A stretch of 64,000 nt of DNA from Humidesulfovibrio mexicanus (GTDB taxonomy: Bacteria; Desulfobacterota; Desulfovibrionia; Desulfovibrionales; Desulfovibrionaceae): positions 161,537 through 225,536 of the forward strand of contig NZ_FZOC01000004.1 in assembly GCF_900188225.1 (NCBI RefSeq), in the 5' to 3' direction. Shown piece by piece: positions 42,839 through 52,143 of this stretch. The notes beneath the pieces were generated by a model. It worked only from the letters and a program-made list of their open reading frames with translations, did not search any database and was not told where the DNA came from. The translations under genes were made by a program, and so were the position numbers. Position 1 is the first letter of the stretch. The number at the start of each line of letters is the position of its first letter.

Positions 42839-45379
42839 CTATACTCCCACGCCCCATATGTCGCGGGCGTACTCGGCCACGGCCCGGTCGGAGGAGAAAT
42901 AGCCCATGCCCGCCGTGTTCAGGATGGACTTCTCCAGCCACAGCTCGCTGCTGCGGTACAGCCGGGCCACCTGCTTCTGCGCTTCGACATAGGAGCGGAA
43001 GTCGGCCAGGAGCATCCAGCGGTCGCCGTCCTTCAGCAGACTGTCCACCACGGGCCGGAACAGGTCCGGCTGCAATGGCGAGAAGTGGCCCGAGGCGACG
43101 AGGTCCAGCACCCGGTGCAAGGTTTCGTCCTTCTGGTAGTATTCCCAGGGGTTGTACCCGCGCGCCTTGAGGGCGCCGGCCTCCGGCGTGGTGAGGCCGA
43201 AGAGGAAGAAGTTCTCCGCGCCCACGCGCTCGCGGATCTCCACGTTTGCGCCGTCCAGGGTGCCGATGGTCAACGCGCCGTTCAGGGAGAACTTCATGTT
43301 GCCGGTGCCGCTGGCCTCGGTGCCGGCCAGTGAGATCTGCTCCGAGAGCTCGGCGCCGGGGATGATCTTCTCGGCGTTGGACACGCAGTAGTTGGGCAAG
43401 AAGGCCACGGCCAACTGCCCCTGGCACTTGGGCTCGCGGGCCACCGCATCGGACACGGCGTGGATGAGCCGGATGATGAGCTTGGCCATGCGGTACCCCG
43501 GCGCGGCCTTGCCGCCGAAAATCACCGTGCGCGGCACGATGTCGCGGCCCAGGCGGCCGGAGCGCAGATCATCGTACAGGCTCACCACGTGCAGCACGTT
43601 CAAGAGCTGGCGCTTGTACTCGTGGATGCGCTTCACCTGCACGTCGAAGAGGCTGTCCGGGTCGAGCTTGCGGTCGAGCTTATAGAGCACGTACTCGGCA
43701 AGGCGCTGCTTGTTCTTGTGCTTCACCTTGCCCCAGCGGGCGCGGAACTCGGCGTCCGCGGCCAAGGGCTTCAAGCCCTCCAGGCGCGAAAGATCCGTGA
43801 CAAAGCCGTGGCCGATGCCCTCGGCGATGAGCTCGGCCAGGCCGGGGTTGCACTGCCGAAGCCACCTGCGGGGGGTGACGCCGTTGGTCTTGTTGTTGAA
43901 GCGCTCGGGGAACAGCTCGGCGAAATCGCGGAAGGTGCTGTTCTTGAGGATGTCCGTGTGCAGGGCGGAGACGCCGTTCACGGAGTGGGAGCCCAGCACG
44001 GCCAGGTTGGCCATGCGCACGCGCTTGCCGTAATCCTCGGAGATGAGCGAAAGGCGGCGCAGACGTTCGTCGTCGCCGGGGTAGCGCTTGCGCACCTCAT
44101 CCAGAAAGCGGCGGTTGATCTCGAAGATGATCTGCATGTGCCGGGGCAGCACGCGGGTCATGAGGTCCACGGGCCAGTGCTCCAGGGCCTCGGGCATGAC
44201 GGTGTGATTGGTGTAGGCGAAGGTGCCCACGCAAATCTCCCAGGCCTTTTCCCAGGGCAGCAGGTGCTCGTCGAGCAGAATGCGCATGAGCTCCGGGATG
44301 GCGATGGCCGGGTGGGTGTCGTTCAACTGCACGGCCACAAGGTCCGGCAGTTCGTCGAAGCCCTGATGATGCTTCAGGTGGCGGCGGGTGATGTCCTGGA
44401 ATGTTGCGGCCACGAAGAAATACTGCTGCTTGAGGCGCAGCTCCTGCCCCTCCACGAAGCTGTCCGTGGGATAGAGCACCTTGGAGATGTTCTCGCTTTT
44501 GGCCTTGTCCTCAATGGCCCGCAGATACGCTCCGGAGTTGAAGAACTCCAGGTCGAAATCGCGGCTCGACTTGGCGCTCCACAGGCGCATGTTGATGACG
44601 TTGCCGTTCTGGTAGCCGGGGACCATCATGTCATAGGCCATGGCCATGACCTTCTCCCCGCCCTCCCACACGGCGCGCAGGCGGCCCTGCTCGTCGGTGT
44701 AGGCGCGCACCTCGCCGCCGAACTGCACCGGGTACAGATAGCCCGCGCGGTCGTACTCCCAGGGGTTGCCGAACCGGAGCCAGTTGTCCGGGCGCTCCAC
44801 CTGCCAGCCGTCCTGGATGCTCTGGTGGAAAATGCCGTACTCGTAGCGGATGCCGTAGCCGTAGGCGGGTATCTTCAGGGTCGCCAGGGAGTCCAGATAG
44901 CAGGAGGCCAGCCGCCCCAGGCCGCCGTTGCCAAGCCCGGCGTCCCACTCGGTCTCGGCCACTTCCTCGAAGTCCTGGCCCATCTCGGCCAGGGCCTCGC
45001 GCACCTGGTCCTCCAGCCCCAGGCACAGCACATTGTTCTTGAGGGAGCGTCCCACAAGAAACTCAAGGGAAAGATAGTACACGCGCTTGGCGCTGGCGTC
45101 GTAGTAGGAGCGCTGGGTGCGTATCCAGTGCTCGGCCATGCGCTCGCGCATGGTGTAGGCCAGGGCCTTGTAGTAGTCGTGAATGCCCGCGCGGGCGATG
45201 TCCTTGCCAAGAAAGGCGAACATGTGCCGCCGGATGTCCTTCTTGAGCTTCTCGATGAGGGAGCAGAAGCCGACCTGTTCCTCCGGGTCGTCCGGACACG
45301 GGCCGGAAACGGGCTGGGGCTGCGGGACCGGTGGGGACTTCTGGGCGGGGCGCTTGGGAACGGGCTTTTTCACGGGCAT
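42839..45379 (-). CDS. glgP: Glycogen/starch/alpha-glucan phosphorylase
   Basis: An 846-residue protein, full length for the family, which releases glucose-1-phosphate from storage glucan. It has GLGNGGLGRLASCYLDSLAT near 145, FNNKTNGVTPRRWL, and the pyridoxal-phosphate site EASGTGNMKFSLNGALTIG with Lys near 695. A short Pro/Lys-rich leader (about 25 residues) precedes the core. ATG 45379 is selected because the longer frame upstream has no family likeness. It is divergent from the YeeE pair. Confidence 0.96.
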   Translation of the reverse strand: MPVKKPVPKRPAQKSPPVPQPQPVSGPCPDDPEEQVGFCSLIEKLKKDIRRHMFAFLGKDIARAGIHDYYKALAYTMRERMAEHWIRTQRSYYDASAKRVYYLSLEFLVGRSLKNNVLCLGLEDQVREALAEMGQDFEEVAETEWDAGLGNGGLGRLASCYLDSLATLKIPAYGYGIRYEYGIFHQSIQDGWQVERPDNWLRFGNPWEYDRAGYLYPVQFGGEVRAYTDEQGRLRAVWEGGEKVMAMAYDMMVPGYQNGNVINMRLWSAKSSRDFDLEFFNSGAYLRAIEDKAKSENISKVLYPTDSFVEGQELRLKQQYFFVAATFQDITRRHLKHHQGFDELPDLVAVQLNDTHPAIAIPELMRILLDEHLLPWEKAWEICVGTFAYTNHTVMPEALEHWPVDLMTRVLPRHMQIIFEINRRFLDEVRKRYPGDDERLRRLSLISEDYGKRVRMANLAVLGSHSVNGVSALHTDILKNSTFRDFAELFPERFNNKTNGVTPRRWLRQCNPGLAELIAEGIGHGFVTDLSRLEGLKPLAADAEFRARWGKVKHKNKQRLAEYVLYKLDRKLDPDSLFDVQVKRIHEYKRQLLNVLHVVSLYDDLRSGRLGRDIVPRTVIFGGKAAPGYRMAKLIIRLIHAVSDAVAREPKCQGQLAVAFLPNYCVSNAEKIIPGAELSEQISLAGTEASGTGNMKFSLNGALTIGTLDGANVEIRERVGAENFFLFGLTTPEAGALKARGYNPWEYYQKDETLHRVLDLVASGHFSPLQPDLFRPVVDSLLKDGDRWMLLADFRSYVEAQKQVARLYRSSELWLEKSILNTAGMGYFSSDRAVAEYARDIWGVGV

Positions 45380-45496
45380 GGCGACCTCGATTGCTTGTGC
45401 GTGGCGTGCCGGGCAAGTATGGATGCCTGTAGCCCGCAATGGGCCAGAATGGCAAGCCGCCCTTGACGGCCGCAGGAAAATGCGCAATCTGTATGC

Positions 45497-45511
45497 TACC
45501 CCACCAGGGTA
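45497..45511. promoter_or_regulatory. Inverted repeat upstream of the YeeE/YedE pair
   Basis: A perfect inverted repeat TACCC-N5-GGGTA (45497-45501, 45507-45511) sits 26 bases before the first YeeE start, just upstream of a possible -10 TATACA (45510-45515). It looks like the ACCC/GGGT operators of CsoR/CstR-type repressors, but no such gene is in the window. Confidence 0.45.
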
Positions 45512-45537
45512 TACACACTGGAACAGGAGGAATTCGC

Positions 45538-46074
45538 ATGAGCGCAAAAACGCCGTCCCCCCCCTGGAACCCGTATCTGGCCGGAGCGCTGGCAGGGTTG
45601 CTGCTGGTCCTGTCCGTGTACGTTTCGGGAAACTACTTCGGGGCCTCCACCACCTTTGTGCGCGCCGCAGGCTTCGTGGAAGGCGCGGTAGACCCAGAGC
45701 GCGTGACCGCACTGGACTACTTCGTCAAAATCGCGCCCAAGCTCGACTGGCAGTTCCTGTTCGTCATCGGCATAGCCTTGGGCTCGCTTATGGCCGCGCT
45801 GGCCAGCCGCACCTTCCGCGTGCAGGCGGTTCCCGACCGCTTCGCCAAACGTTTCGGCCCCAGGACGGCCCTGCGCATGGGCCTCGCCTTTCTTGGCGGC
45901 GCCGTGGCCATTTTCGGCGCGCGCCTGGCGGACGGCTGCCCCAGCGGGCATGGGCTGTCCGGATCGCTGCAGCTTGCGGCAAGCGGTTTTGTGTCCCTCG
46001 CGGGATTCTTCATCGGCGGGCTGGTGATGGCCCGGCTGGTGTACGGCCGCCCCTCCGGCGCGGGAAGGAGGTAG
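45538..46074 (+). CDS. YeeE/YedE-family transporter, first half protein
   Basis: A 178-residue membrane protein with about four to five helices. It contains the family Cys motif RLADGCPSGHGLSGSLQLA. YeeE/YedE (DUF395, TsuA-like) proteins import thiosulfate or related sulfur compounds. In this locus the family is split into two consecutive short proteins that probably form one transporter. AGGAGG precedes ATG 45538. The second protein starts 2 bases after its stop. Confidence 0.86.
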   Translation: MSAKTPSPPWNPYLAGALAGLLLVLSVYVSGNYFGASTTFVRAAGFVEGAVDPERVTALDYFVKIAPKLDWQFLFVIGIALGSLMAALASRTFRVQAVPDRFAKRFGPRTALRMGLAFLGGAVAIFGARLADGCPSGHGLSGSLQLAASGFVSLAGFFIGGLVMARLVYGRPSGAGRR

Positions 46075-46076
46075 AC

Positions 46077-46601
46077 ATGGATCTCTGGTTCGGACTTTTC
46101 ACCGGCATCGGCTTCGGCGTGCTGCTGCAACGGGCGGAGGTCATCCGCCACGACCGCCAGCTCGGCGCGCTGCTGCTTCAGGACATGACCATCGTCAAAT
46201 TCATGCTGAGCACCATCCTGGTGGGCATGGTGGGCGTGCACCTGCTGGTGGACCTGGACCTGGCCAAGCTGTCCATAAAGACCCTGTCGCTGGGCGGCAA
46301 CCTGCTTGGCGGCGTGGTGTTCGGCCTGGGCTGGGCGCTTCTGGGGTACTGCCCGGGCACGGCCGGGGCCGCCCTGGGCGAAGGCCGCGTGGACGCCCTG
46401 GCGGGCATGGCGGGCATGGTCGTGGGCGCGGGGCTGTACGCGGAGTTCTACCCCGCGCTCAAGGAAAGCGTCATCGCCTGGGGCAACTTCGGCAAGGTCA
46501 CGGTCCCGCAGCTGCTGGGCCTGGGGCACTGGCCGGTCATCGCGGCGTTCCTGGTATGCGGGGTGCTGCTGCTGCGCTTCATCGAGCGCAAGGGCCTGTA
46601 G
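46077..46601 (+). CDS. YeeE/YedE-family transporter, second half protein
   Basis: A 174-residue membrane protein with about five helices and the matching Cys motif ALLGYCPGTAGAALGEGRVDAL. Together with the preceding gene it makes the usual two-Cys-motif YeeE/YedE unit. GGAGG overlaps the previous stop codon, showing tight coupling. It likely moves sulfur species across the inner membrane. It is convergent with the PilZ gene. Confidence 0.86.
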   Translation: MDLWFGLFTGIGFGVLLQRAEVIRHDRQLGALLLQDMTIVKFMLSTILVGMVGVHLLVDLDLAKLSIKTLSLGGNLLGGVVFGLGWALLGYCPGTAGAALGEGRVDALAGMAGMVVGAGLYAEFYPALKESVIAWGNFGKVTVPQLLGLGHWPVIAAFLVCGVLLLRFIERKGL

Positions 46602-46637
46602 GCACGGGACGAAAGACGGCCGGGGAAGGGCGCGGGC

Positions 46638-47561
46638 CTAGGAGCCCATGCCCTTTTCCCGGTACAGGTCCAGGTTCCATTTGAACACGAACTTGCCCAG
46701 TCCGGACACCTCGTCGAACTTGAGCGGCCGCCACATGAGCCCGTTCTTCTCGTCCATGCTCCCCTCGGCCACGAACTCGAAGCCCAGGGCGGTTTCGGAG
46801 GTGTGCGGGTCGCGAAAGACGTTACGCAGCGCGGCCTGCACCCAGAAGGTGGCCGGGGCGGCGCCCGGCTCGGCCACGGCGCTGAAGCGCATGGCGTAGC
46901 GCGTGCCCTTCACCGGTTCGGGCAAAGCCTCGTGCATAAGCGCAGAGGTGACCACAAGGCGCACGCCGTTGGCGGAGAAGTTGTCCACCTTGAAGCCCCG
47001 TTCGGCCAACTGCTCGGGTCCGAATACGGCGGGGAGCTTCTCCAAATCGCGCCAGCCGGAAAAATCCGGCCAGACCGTGAGTTCCGGAACCTTCCGAGGG
47101 TCCACCTTCACGCGCACGCTGCGGCGCAACTGCGCGCTTTTGAGGTTCTGGGGGAAGGCCAGGCTGAAATGGACCATGCCGCTGGGGCGCTGGGTCACGC
47201 CCTGAACCGCGGAATCGAAGGTGAGGTACCGCTCGCGGCCGCGACCCGCGCGGTCGCGCACACGGAAATAGCAGGAAATATTCGCACCGTCGAAGGCGCG
47301 GGTGGCGCCCTTGAGGCTCGAAACCTCCACCACCATGCCGGAGACATCGTACTCAAGCAGGGTGGCGGTCAAATCCTTGATGCTGGTGACCCCCTCGTCG
47401 AACTCCAGCTTGATCTTGGCGCGCTGGTCGCGAATGTCCTCCAACAGGTCCATGATGACCTGCCGCTTGCGATCGTCGTCGCTGCTGTTCTTGGTCCACA
47501 GGGCGCACACAATGACCTGCCTCGCTGTCTGGGGGGCGTGGTTCTTCCAGCGCCGGGGCAA
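46638..47561 (-). CDS. PilZ-domain c-di-GMP-binding protein
   Basis: About 250-307 residues depending on start. The C-terminal half has LRRSVRVKVDP (RxxxR) and DNFSANGVRLVV (the D/NxSxxG motif), the two c-di-GMP contacts of PilZ. The N-terminal half is a YcgR-like beta domain. It would transmit c-di-GMP levels to motility or a surface enzyme. Start candidates are TTG 47561, GTG 47510 and ATG 47453; codon use looks coding from about 47510, and none has a clearly best ribosome site. The 47606-48106 gene lies upstream on the same strand. Confidence 0.78.
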   Translation of the reverse strand: MPRRWKNHAPQTARQVIVCALWTKNSSDDDRKRQVIMDLLEDIRDQRAKIKLEFDEGVTSIKDLTATLLEYDVSGMVVEVSSLKGATRAFDGANISCYFRVRDRAGRGRERYLTFDSAVQGVTQRPSGMVHFSLAFPQNLKSAQLRRSVRVKVDPRKVPELTVWPDFSGWRDLEKLPAVFGPEQLAERGFKVDNFSANGVRLVVTSALMHEALPEPVKGTRYAMRFSAVAEPGAAPATFWVQAALRNVFRDPHTSETALGFEFVAEGSMDEKNGLMWRPLKFDEVSGLGKFVFKWNLDLYREKGMGS

Positions 47562-47605
47562 ACCGGGCGCGCTTCACAGGGCAAACTACGGTTCAGCCGA
47601 TATGG

Positions 47606-48106
47606 CTAATGCACCGATCTGCTGGAGGGCTGATCAGGATCGCCCCCGCCGGCCATGAGCTTCTTGCGGTATTCCTTCACCTGGTCCAAGGAATTCCATC
47701 CCGCGTACATCTCGCGCCATTCGGCAAAAGACATGCGGCGCTCGTCAAGGTACTGCTGGTGCCCCTTGAGCCACACGCCGAAGACATACATCTCGATCTT
47801 GAAGGCCTTGCTGTCCAGGGCGCGGGCCACAACGTCCGGCCCGTACTTGGTGCCGTCGTAACGCGCGCCCACAAAGGAGCAGACCGTGGCCTGGCACTTC
47901 TCGTAGCTGATCTCGGCGTTCTGCAGCATGTCCACCAGCGGGGCAAGATGCTCTTCCTGCTGATAGATGTCCCGCAGGTCGTCCTGAGAGACCTCGAGGA
48001 ACAACTTGCCGTCCTTCTCGACGACGAAAGAGTGCCTGAGCCAATGTTCAAACATGAACACCTCGGCGATGTCGGCCACCGCGTTGGCGTAAGGGTCGTT
48101 GGTCAT
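47606..48106 (-). CDS. Conserved protein of unknown function
   Basis: A 166-residue soluble, acidic and helical protein beginning TNDPYANAVADIAEVFMFEHWLR. It has two Cys in EKCQATVCSFVG and no recognised domain. AGGAG stands 9 bases before ATG 48106; a longer frame starting at 48181 is not favoured. It is followed by the PilZ gene on the same strand, and no terminator was noticed between them. Confidence 0.65.
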   Translation of the reverse strand: MTNDPYANAVADIAEVFMFEHWLRHSFVVEKDGKLFLEVSQDDLRDIYQQEEHLAPLVDMLQNAEISYEKCQATVCSFVGARYDGTKYGPDVVARALDSKAFKIEMYVFGVWLKGHQQYLDERRMSFAEWREMYAGWNSLDQVKEYRKKLMAGGGDPDQPSSRSVH

Positions 48107-48297
48107 TCGTCGGGACTCCTGGAAATGGACGTTTTGCCGCGGGCAGCGCCCGCTGATTGATAATGAAGCCTTACGCCGCATCCGTCAAGGGCAATGCCCG
48201 GCGCGCAGGGGCCAGACGACCCTTTACATGCGCCGTGATGTGCGCTAGAAGCGCGCATCCGAAGAAGGCGATATGCCGTTTTTTCCCAGGAGGACAC

Positions 48298-48414
48298 ATG
48301 GGCAAGCACAAGAAAGTCGAGCGCATGAAAGAGATTGACCGCCGCCGCAAGCGCCGCGAGGAGCGCCTCAAGGAGCGCGTCCGCGAGGCCAAGGCCGCGG
48401 CCAAGGGCAAATAG
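48298..48414 (+). CDS. 38-residue highly basic small protein
   Basis: MGKHKKVERMKEIDRRRKRR-type sequence: 38 residues, mostly Lys, Arg and Glu, continuous helix, no hydrophobic core. AGGAGG stands 4 bases before ATG 48298, and TAG closes at 48414. The charge pattern suggests RNA or ribosome binding. It is not homologous to any family I recognise with certainty. It lies 98 bases before the zinc-ribbon gene. Confidence 0.65.
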   Translation: MGKHKKVERMKEIDRRRKRREERLKERVREAKAAAKGK

Positions 48415-48511
48415 GCGTACTTCCCAGACGGGCGGCTCGACCGGCATGGCTGAGCCGCCCCGCCAGCTACGACGGGCCCCTGCGGCCCTTTTTCCGTTTG
48501 GAGGCCGATCA

Positions 48512-48808
48512 ATGCCGATCTACGAATACCACTGCCAGGACTGCAAGCAGATTTTCGAGGAATGGCAAAAGGACTACGAGGAGCGGGACATCCCCTGCCC
48601 CGTGTGCGGCGGCACAGCCCGCAGGATCATCTCCAGCTCGTCCTTCGTGCTGAAGGGCGGAGGCTGGTACGCCAACGGCTACTCCGGAGGTTCCGGGGCG
48701 TCCGCGCAGACGGGCGCAAGCGCCCCTGCCGCACCGGCGGCCGAAAGCGCGCCGACGGCCCAGGCTCCGGCAAGCCCGCAGTGCACAGGCCCCACGGCCG
48801 CCAGTTAG
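48512..48808 (+). CDS. FmdB-type zinc-ribbon protein
   Basis: A 98-residue protein starting MPIYEYHCQDCKQIFEEWQ with a second CXXC in IPCPVCGGTARRI, the FmdB/CxxC_CXXC_SSSS zinc ribbon. SSSSFVLKGGGWY follows, then a 45-residue Ala/Pro/Ser-rich tail. Family members are putative regulators or zinc-binding scaffolds; the role here is unknown. GGAGG precedes ATG 48512. A clear terminator follows. Confidence 0.88.
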   Translation: MPIYEYHCQDCKQIFEEWQKDYEERDIPCPVCGGTARRIISSSSFVLKGGGWYANGYSGGSGASAQTGASAPAAPAAESAPTAQAPASPQCTGPTAAS

Positions 48809-48821
48809 ACACGGCAAGAAC

Positions 48822-48846
48822 AAGGCAGCCCGAGGCTGCCTTTTTC
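48822..48846 (+). terminator. Rho-independent terminator after the zinc-ribbon gene
   Basis: GGCAGCC (48824-48830), loop CGA, GGCTGCC (48834-48840), then TTTTTC. Textbook stem and T-run. Confidence 0.93.
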
Positions 48847-48929
48847 TTGCGCTCCCCCCGGAGCAGGGCCGCAGCCCGGCGCGGGCCAAGCGCCCCCCTG
48901 ACCAAACAGCGCAAGACGGAAGCACCCAC

Positions 48930-50234
48930 ATGATCGAACGCTACTCCCGCCCGGAAATGGCCGCCCTCTGGACCATGGAGGCGCGCTTCGGCGCGTGGCT
49001 TGAGGTCGAACTGGCCGTGTGCGAGGCCTGGGCCAGCCTTGGCGTCATCCCCCAGGCCGACATGGAATCCATCCGCGCCAAGGCCTCTTTCGACGTGGAC
49101 CGCATCCTCGAAATCGAAGAAAAGACCCGGCACGACGTCATCGCGTTTTTGACCGCCGTGGAGGAAAAAGTGGGCGCAAGCGCCCGCTTCATCCATCTGG
49201 GCTGCACCAGCTCCGACATCGTGGACACGGCCAACGCCGTGCTGCTGGTGCGGGCGGGCGCAATCATCCTGGCCGACATCGACAAGGTCCTGGGCGTCCT
49301 CAAGACGATGGCCTTGGCGCACAAGGACCTGCTCTGCATGGGCCGCACCCACGGCATCCACGCCGAACCCACCAGCTTCGGCCTCAAAATGGCGGGATTC
49401 TATGCGGAATTCTGTCGGCACAGGAAACGCTTCGCCGATGCGCTGGAAAACATCCGCGTGGGCAAGATTTCCGGCGCCGTGGGCACCTACGCGCACCTTT
49501 CGCCCGAACTGGAGGCCAAGGCCTGCGCCATCCTGGGCCTTGCCGCCGACCCCGTGAGCACGCAGATCATCCAGCGCGACCGCCACGCCCAGTACTTCAC
49601 CGCCCTGGCCCTCTTGGGCGGCGGCGTGGAGCGCCTGTGCACCGAGCTCAGGCATCTGCAGCGCACCGAGGTGCTGGAGGTGGAGGAAGGCTTCGCCAAG
49701 GGGCAGAAGGGCTCCTCGGCCATGCCGCACAAGAAGAATCCCATCAGCGCGGAGAATCTTTGCGGGCTCTCGCGCCTGCTTCGCACCAACGCCTTGGCCA
49801 GCATGGAGAACATGCCCCTCTGGCACGAACGCGACATCAGCCATTCCAGCGTGGAGCGCGTCATCATGCCCGACTCCACCATCCTGGCCGACTACATCCT
49901 GAACCGCCTGGCGGGGTTGCTCTCGAACCTGCGGGTGATCCCGGAAAACATGGCCCGAAACCTGGAGGCCTCGTACGGGCTGTTCTACTCCCAGCGCGTG
50001 CTGGTGGCCCTGGTGGACCTGGGCCTGCCCCGGCAGAAGGCCTACGAGATGGTCCAGGCCGCGGCCATGCGCTCCTGGGACGCCAAGAGCCCGTTCAAGG
50101 ACCAGGTGCTTGGCGATACGCAGATTCGTGAACACTTGACTCTAGAAACTCTTGAAAGATTGTTCGACCCCTGCTATTACTTGCGCTACGTAAGCGCCAT
50201 ATTCGACCGGGTGTTCGGCCAGGGACAGGAGTAA
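48930..50234 (+). CDS. purB: Adenylosuccinate lyase
   Basis: A 434-residue protein of the fumarase/aspartase superfamily. It has SSDIVDTANAV, RTHGIHAEPT and the signature GSSAMPHKKNPI. It splits adenylosuccinate and SAICAR in purine synthesis, in the cytoplasm. ATG 48930 is used, with a GGAAG site upstream. pyrE begins 2 bases after its stop, giving a purine-pyrimidine operon. Confidence 0.96.
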   Translation: MIERYSRPEMAALWTMEARFGAWLEVELAVCEAWASLGVIPQADMESIRAKASFDVDRILEIEEKTRHDVIAFLTAVEEKVGASARFIHLGCTSSDIVDTANAVLLVRAGAIILADIDKVLGVLKTMALAHKDLLCMGRTHGIHAEPTSFGLKMAGFYAEFCRHRKRFADALENIRVGKISGAVGTYAHLSPELEAKACAILGLAADPVSTQIIQRDRHAQYFTALALLGGGVERLCTELRHLQRTEVLEVEEGFAKGQKGSSAMPHKKNPISAENLCGLSRLLRTNALASMENMPLWHERDISHSSVERVIMPDSTILADYILNRLAGLLSNLRVIPENMARNLEASYGLFYSQRVLVALVDLGLPRQKAYEMVQAAAMRSWDAKSPFKDQVLGDTQIREHLTLETLERLFDPCYYLRYVSAIFDRVFGQGQE

Positions 50235-50236
50235 TC

Positions 50237-50797
50237 GTGAAGGATTCCAAAGCGAAACTTGCGCGTCTGCTCATGGCGTTGTCTTACGTGGAGGGAGAGG
50301 TGACCCTCACCTCCGGCCGCAAGAGCGACTACTACTTCGACTGCAAACAGACCGCCCTCAACCCCGAGGGGGGCTATCTCATCGGCAAGCTGTTCCTCGA
50401 CATGCTCACGGGCACGGGCGCTCACGCCGTGGCGGGCATGACCCTTGGGGCCGATCCGTTGGTCACGGCGGTGTCCGTGCTTTCGCACCTGGAGGGCAGC
50501 CCCCTGCCCGCGGTGATCATCCGCAAGCAGTCCAAGGGGCACGGCACCGACCAGTACCTGGAAGGCCTCAAAAACGTCGAGCCCGGCGCGGAAATCGCCC
50601 TGCTCGAGGACGTGGTGACCACCGGCGGCACGCTGGTCACCTCTGCGGAGCGGGTTCGCGCGGCCGGGTTCACGGTGGGCGCGGTGCTCTGCGTGCTGGA
50701 CCGCGAGGAAGGCGGCACGCAGCGTCTGGCCGAGGCGGGCCTGACGCTCAAGTCCATTTTCACGCGCAAGGAGCTCTTGGCCGCAGCCAAGGGCTAG
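50237..50797 (+). CDS. pyrE: Orotate phosphoribosyltransferase
   Basis: A 186-residue protein with the PRPP-binding motif ALLEDVVTTGGTLV and TSGRKSDYYFDCKQ, matching PyrE. It joins orotate to PRPP in UMP synthesis. GTG 50237 is the start, with AGGAG overlapping the purB stop. 74 bases separate it from the next gene. Confidence 0.93.
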   Translation: MKDSKAKLARLLMALSYVEGEVTLTSGRKSDYYFDCKQTALNPEGGYLIGKLFLDMLTGTGAHAVAGMTLGADPLVTAVSVLSHLEGSPLPAVIIRKQSKGHGTDQYLEGLKNVEPGAEIALLEDVVTTGGTLVTSAERVRAAGFTVGAVLCVLDREEGGTQRLAEAGLTLKSIFTRKELLAAAKG

Positions 50798-50871
50798 GAC
50801 GAAAATGGCGTCCCGGCCGCCATCGCGCGGGGGCATAGGGTGCGCCGCAAACAGACAAAGCGGATGAGCTG

Positions 50872-52143
50872 TTGAAAACCTTACGCACCCTCCTCCTTCT
50901 GGCCGGTTTGGCCCTGACTCCAGCCCTTGCCCTGGCGGCCGGAACCGGCTGGGTGACGCACGTCAACTCGCAGCCCTCCGGGCCGGAGTTTTTCCTTGGC
51001 ATCGACAAGGAGACGCAGACGTTTTTCATGTTCGGCAAGCGAAGCCCGCTCACGGTGCTGCGCAAGCTCGTGTGCGCCACGGGCCAGGCCGAGGGCGACA
51101 AGCAGAAGGAAGGCGACAAGCGCACCCCAGAGGGCGTGTACTTCGTTGAAGAAAAGGTGCCCGGCAAACTCGACTTCGCACTATACGGCGACCGCGCCTT
51201 CAGTCTGAACTTCCCCAATCCCGTGGATCGCCTCAAGGGCAAGACCGGGCACGGCATCTGGATCCACGGCCGCGGCAAGCAGCTGCTGGCCCAGGACACG
51301 CGCGGCTGCGTGGCCCTAAGCGCCCAGGACATCAAGAGCCTGGACGGGCAGATTCCGTCCGGCACGCCGGTGGTCATCGCCAAGAAGCTTACCTGGAGCA
51401 AGGACCAGGGCAGCGACGCCACGGCCCAGCACCTGTCCGAGCGCGTGCGCCAGTGGGCCGGCGATTGGCAGAACAAGCGGGAACGCTTCTTCGACTACTT
51501 CCAGCCGGAAAAATTCGCCCAGACCGAGGGCGTTTCCTTTACGCAGTTCAAGAACCACAAGCTGGGCATCTTCGCCCGGCAGCCCTGGATTCACGTCATG
51601 GTGGACAACGTGCGCGCCATCCAGGGGCCGGACTACTGGGTCACCACCTTCGACCAATACTACCGCACCCAGGACCTCATCTCCGCCGTGGGCAAACGCT
51701 TCTACTGGCAAAAGGAGAAGGACGGCGCCTGGCGCATCGTGGGCGGGGAATACGTCGACGCCCCCACCGCCGCGCTGGAGACCCGCTATCTCCGCTCCAA
51801 GCAGCCGGAGGTCGACAGCCTGCTCAAAGGCTGGCTGGAGTCCTGGCTTGCGGCCGACATCGACAAATACATGGCCTACTACGACGAGGACGCCAACAAC
51901 GGCCGCCAGCATGGCGCCAAGGCCATTCGCGAGTACAAGCAGGCCCTGTGGACCAGCAAGACCCCGGTGCGCATCGCCGCCGACAAGGTGGAGGTGGCCA
52001 TCCACAAGCAGGGGCTGAAGGTCAGCTTCGAGCAGATTTACGAGGACAGCTCCGGCCACGCTGACAGGGGCGCAAAGACCCTGGTCATCGCGCCCAGGGG
52101 CGACGGTTGGGTGATCGTGAGCGAAGCCTGGGGCAAAAGCTGA
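50872..52143 (+). CDS. L,D-transpeptidase-fold carboxypeptidase, Csd6/Pgp2-like
   Basis: A 423-residue exported protein, TTG start at 50872. A signal peptide (LLLLAGLALTPALALAAG) precedes a YkuD-type domain with HGRGKQ at about His131-134 and the catalytic DTRGCVAL, Cys near 146. After the domain, a C-terminal part (about 300-423) looks like an NTF2-like fold, with DIDKYMAYYDEDANN. This two-domain order is that of Helicobacter Csd6 and Campylobacter Pgp2, which trim tetrapeptide stems to tripeptides or remove D-Ala. It would act in the periplasm. The stop overlaps the next ATG by one base, and the same unit encodes a Csd4-like peptidase. Confidence 0.85.
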   Translation: MKTLRTLLLLAGLALTPALALAAGTGWVTHVNSQPSGPEFFLGIDKETQTFFMFGKRSPLTVLRKLVCATGQAEGDKQKEGDKRTPEGVYFVEEKVPGKLDFALYGDRAFSLNFPNPVDRLKGKTGHGIWIHGRGKQLLAQDTRGCVALSAQDIKSLDGQIPSGTPVVIAKKLTWSKDQGSDATAQHLSERVRQWAGDWQNKRERFFDYFQPEKFAQTEGVSFTQFKNHKLGIFARQPWIHVMVDNVRAIQGPDYWVTTFDQYYRTQDLISAVGKRFYWQKEKDGAWRIVGGEYVDAPTAALETRYLRSKQPEVDSLLKGWLESWLAADIDKYMAYYDEDANNGRQHGAKAIREYKQALWTSKTPVRIAADKVEVAIHKQGLKVSFEQIYEDSSGHADRGAKTLVIAPRGDGWVIVSEAWGKS

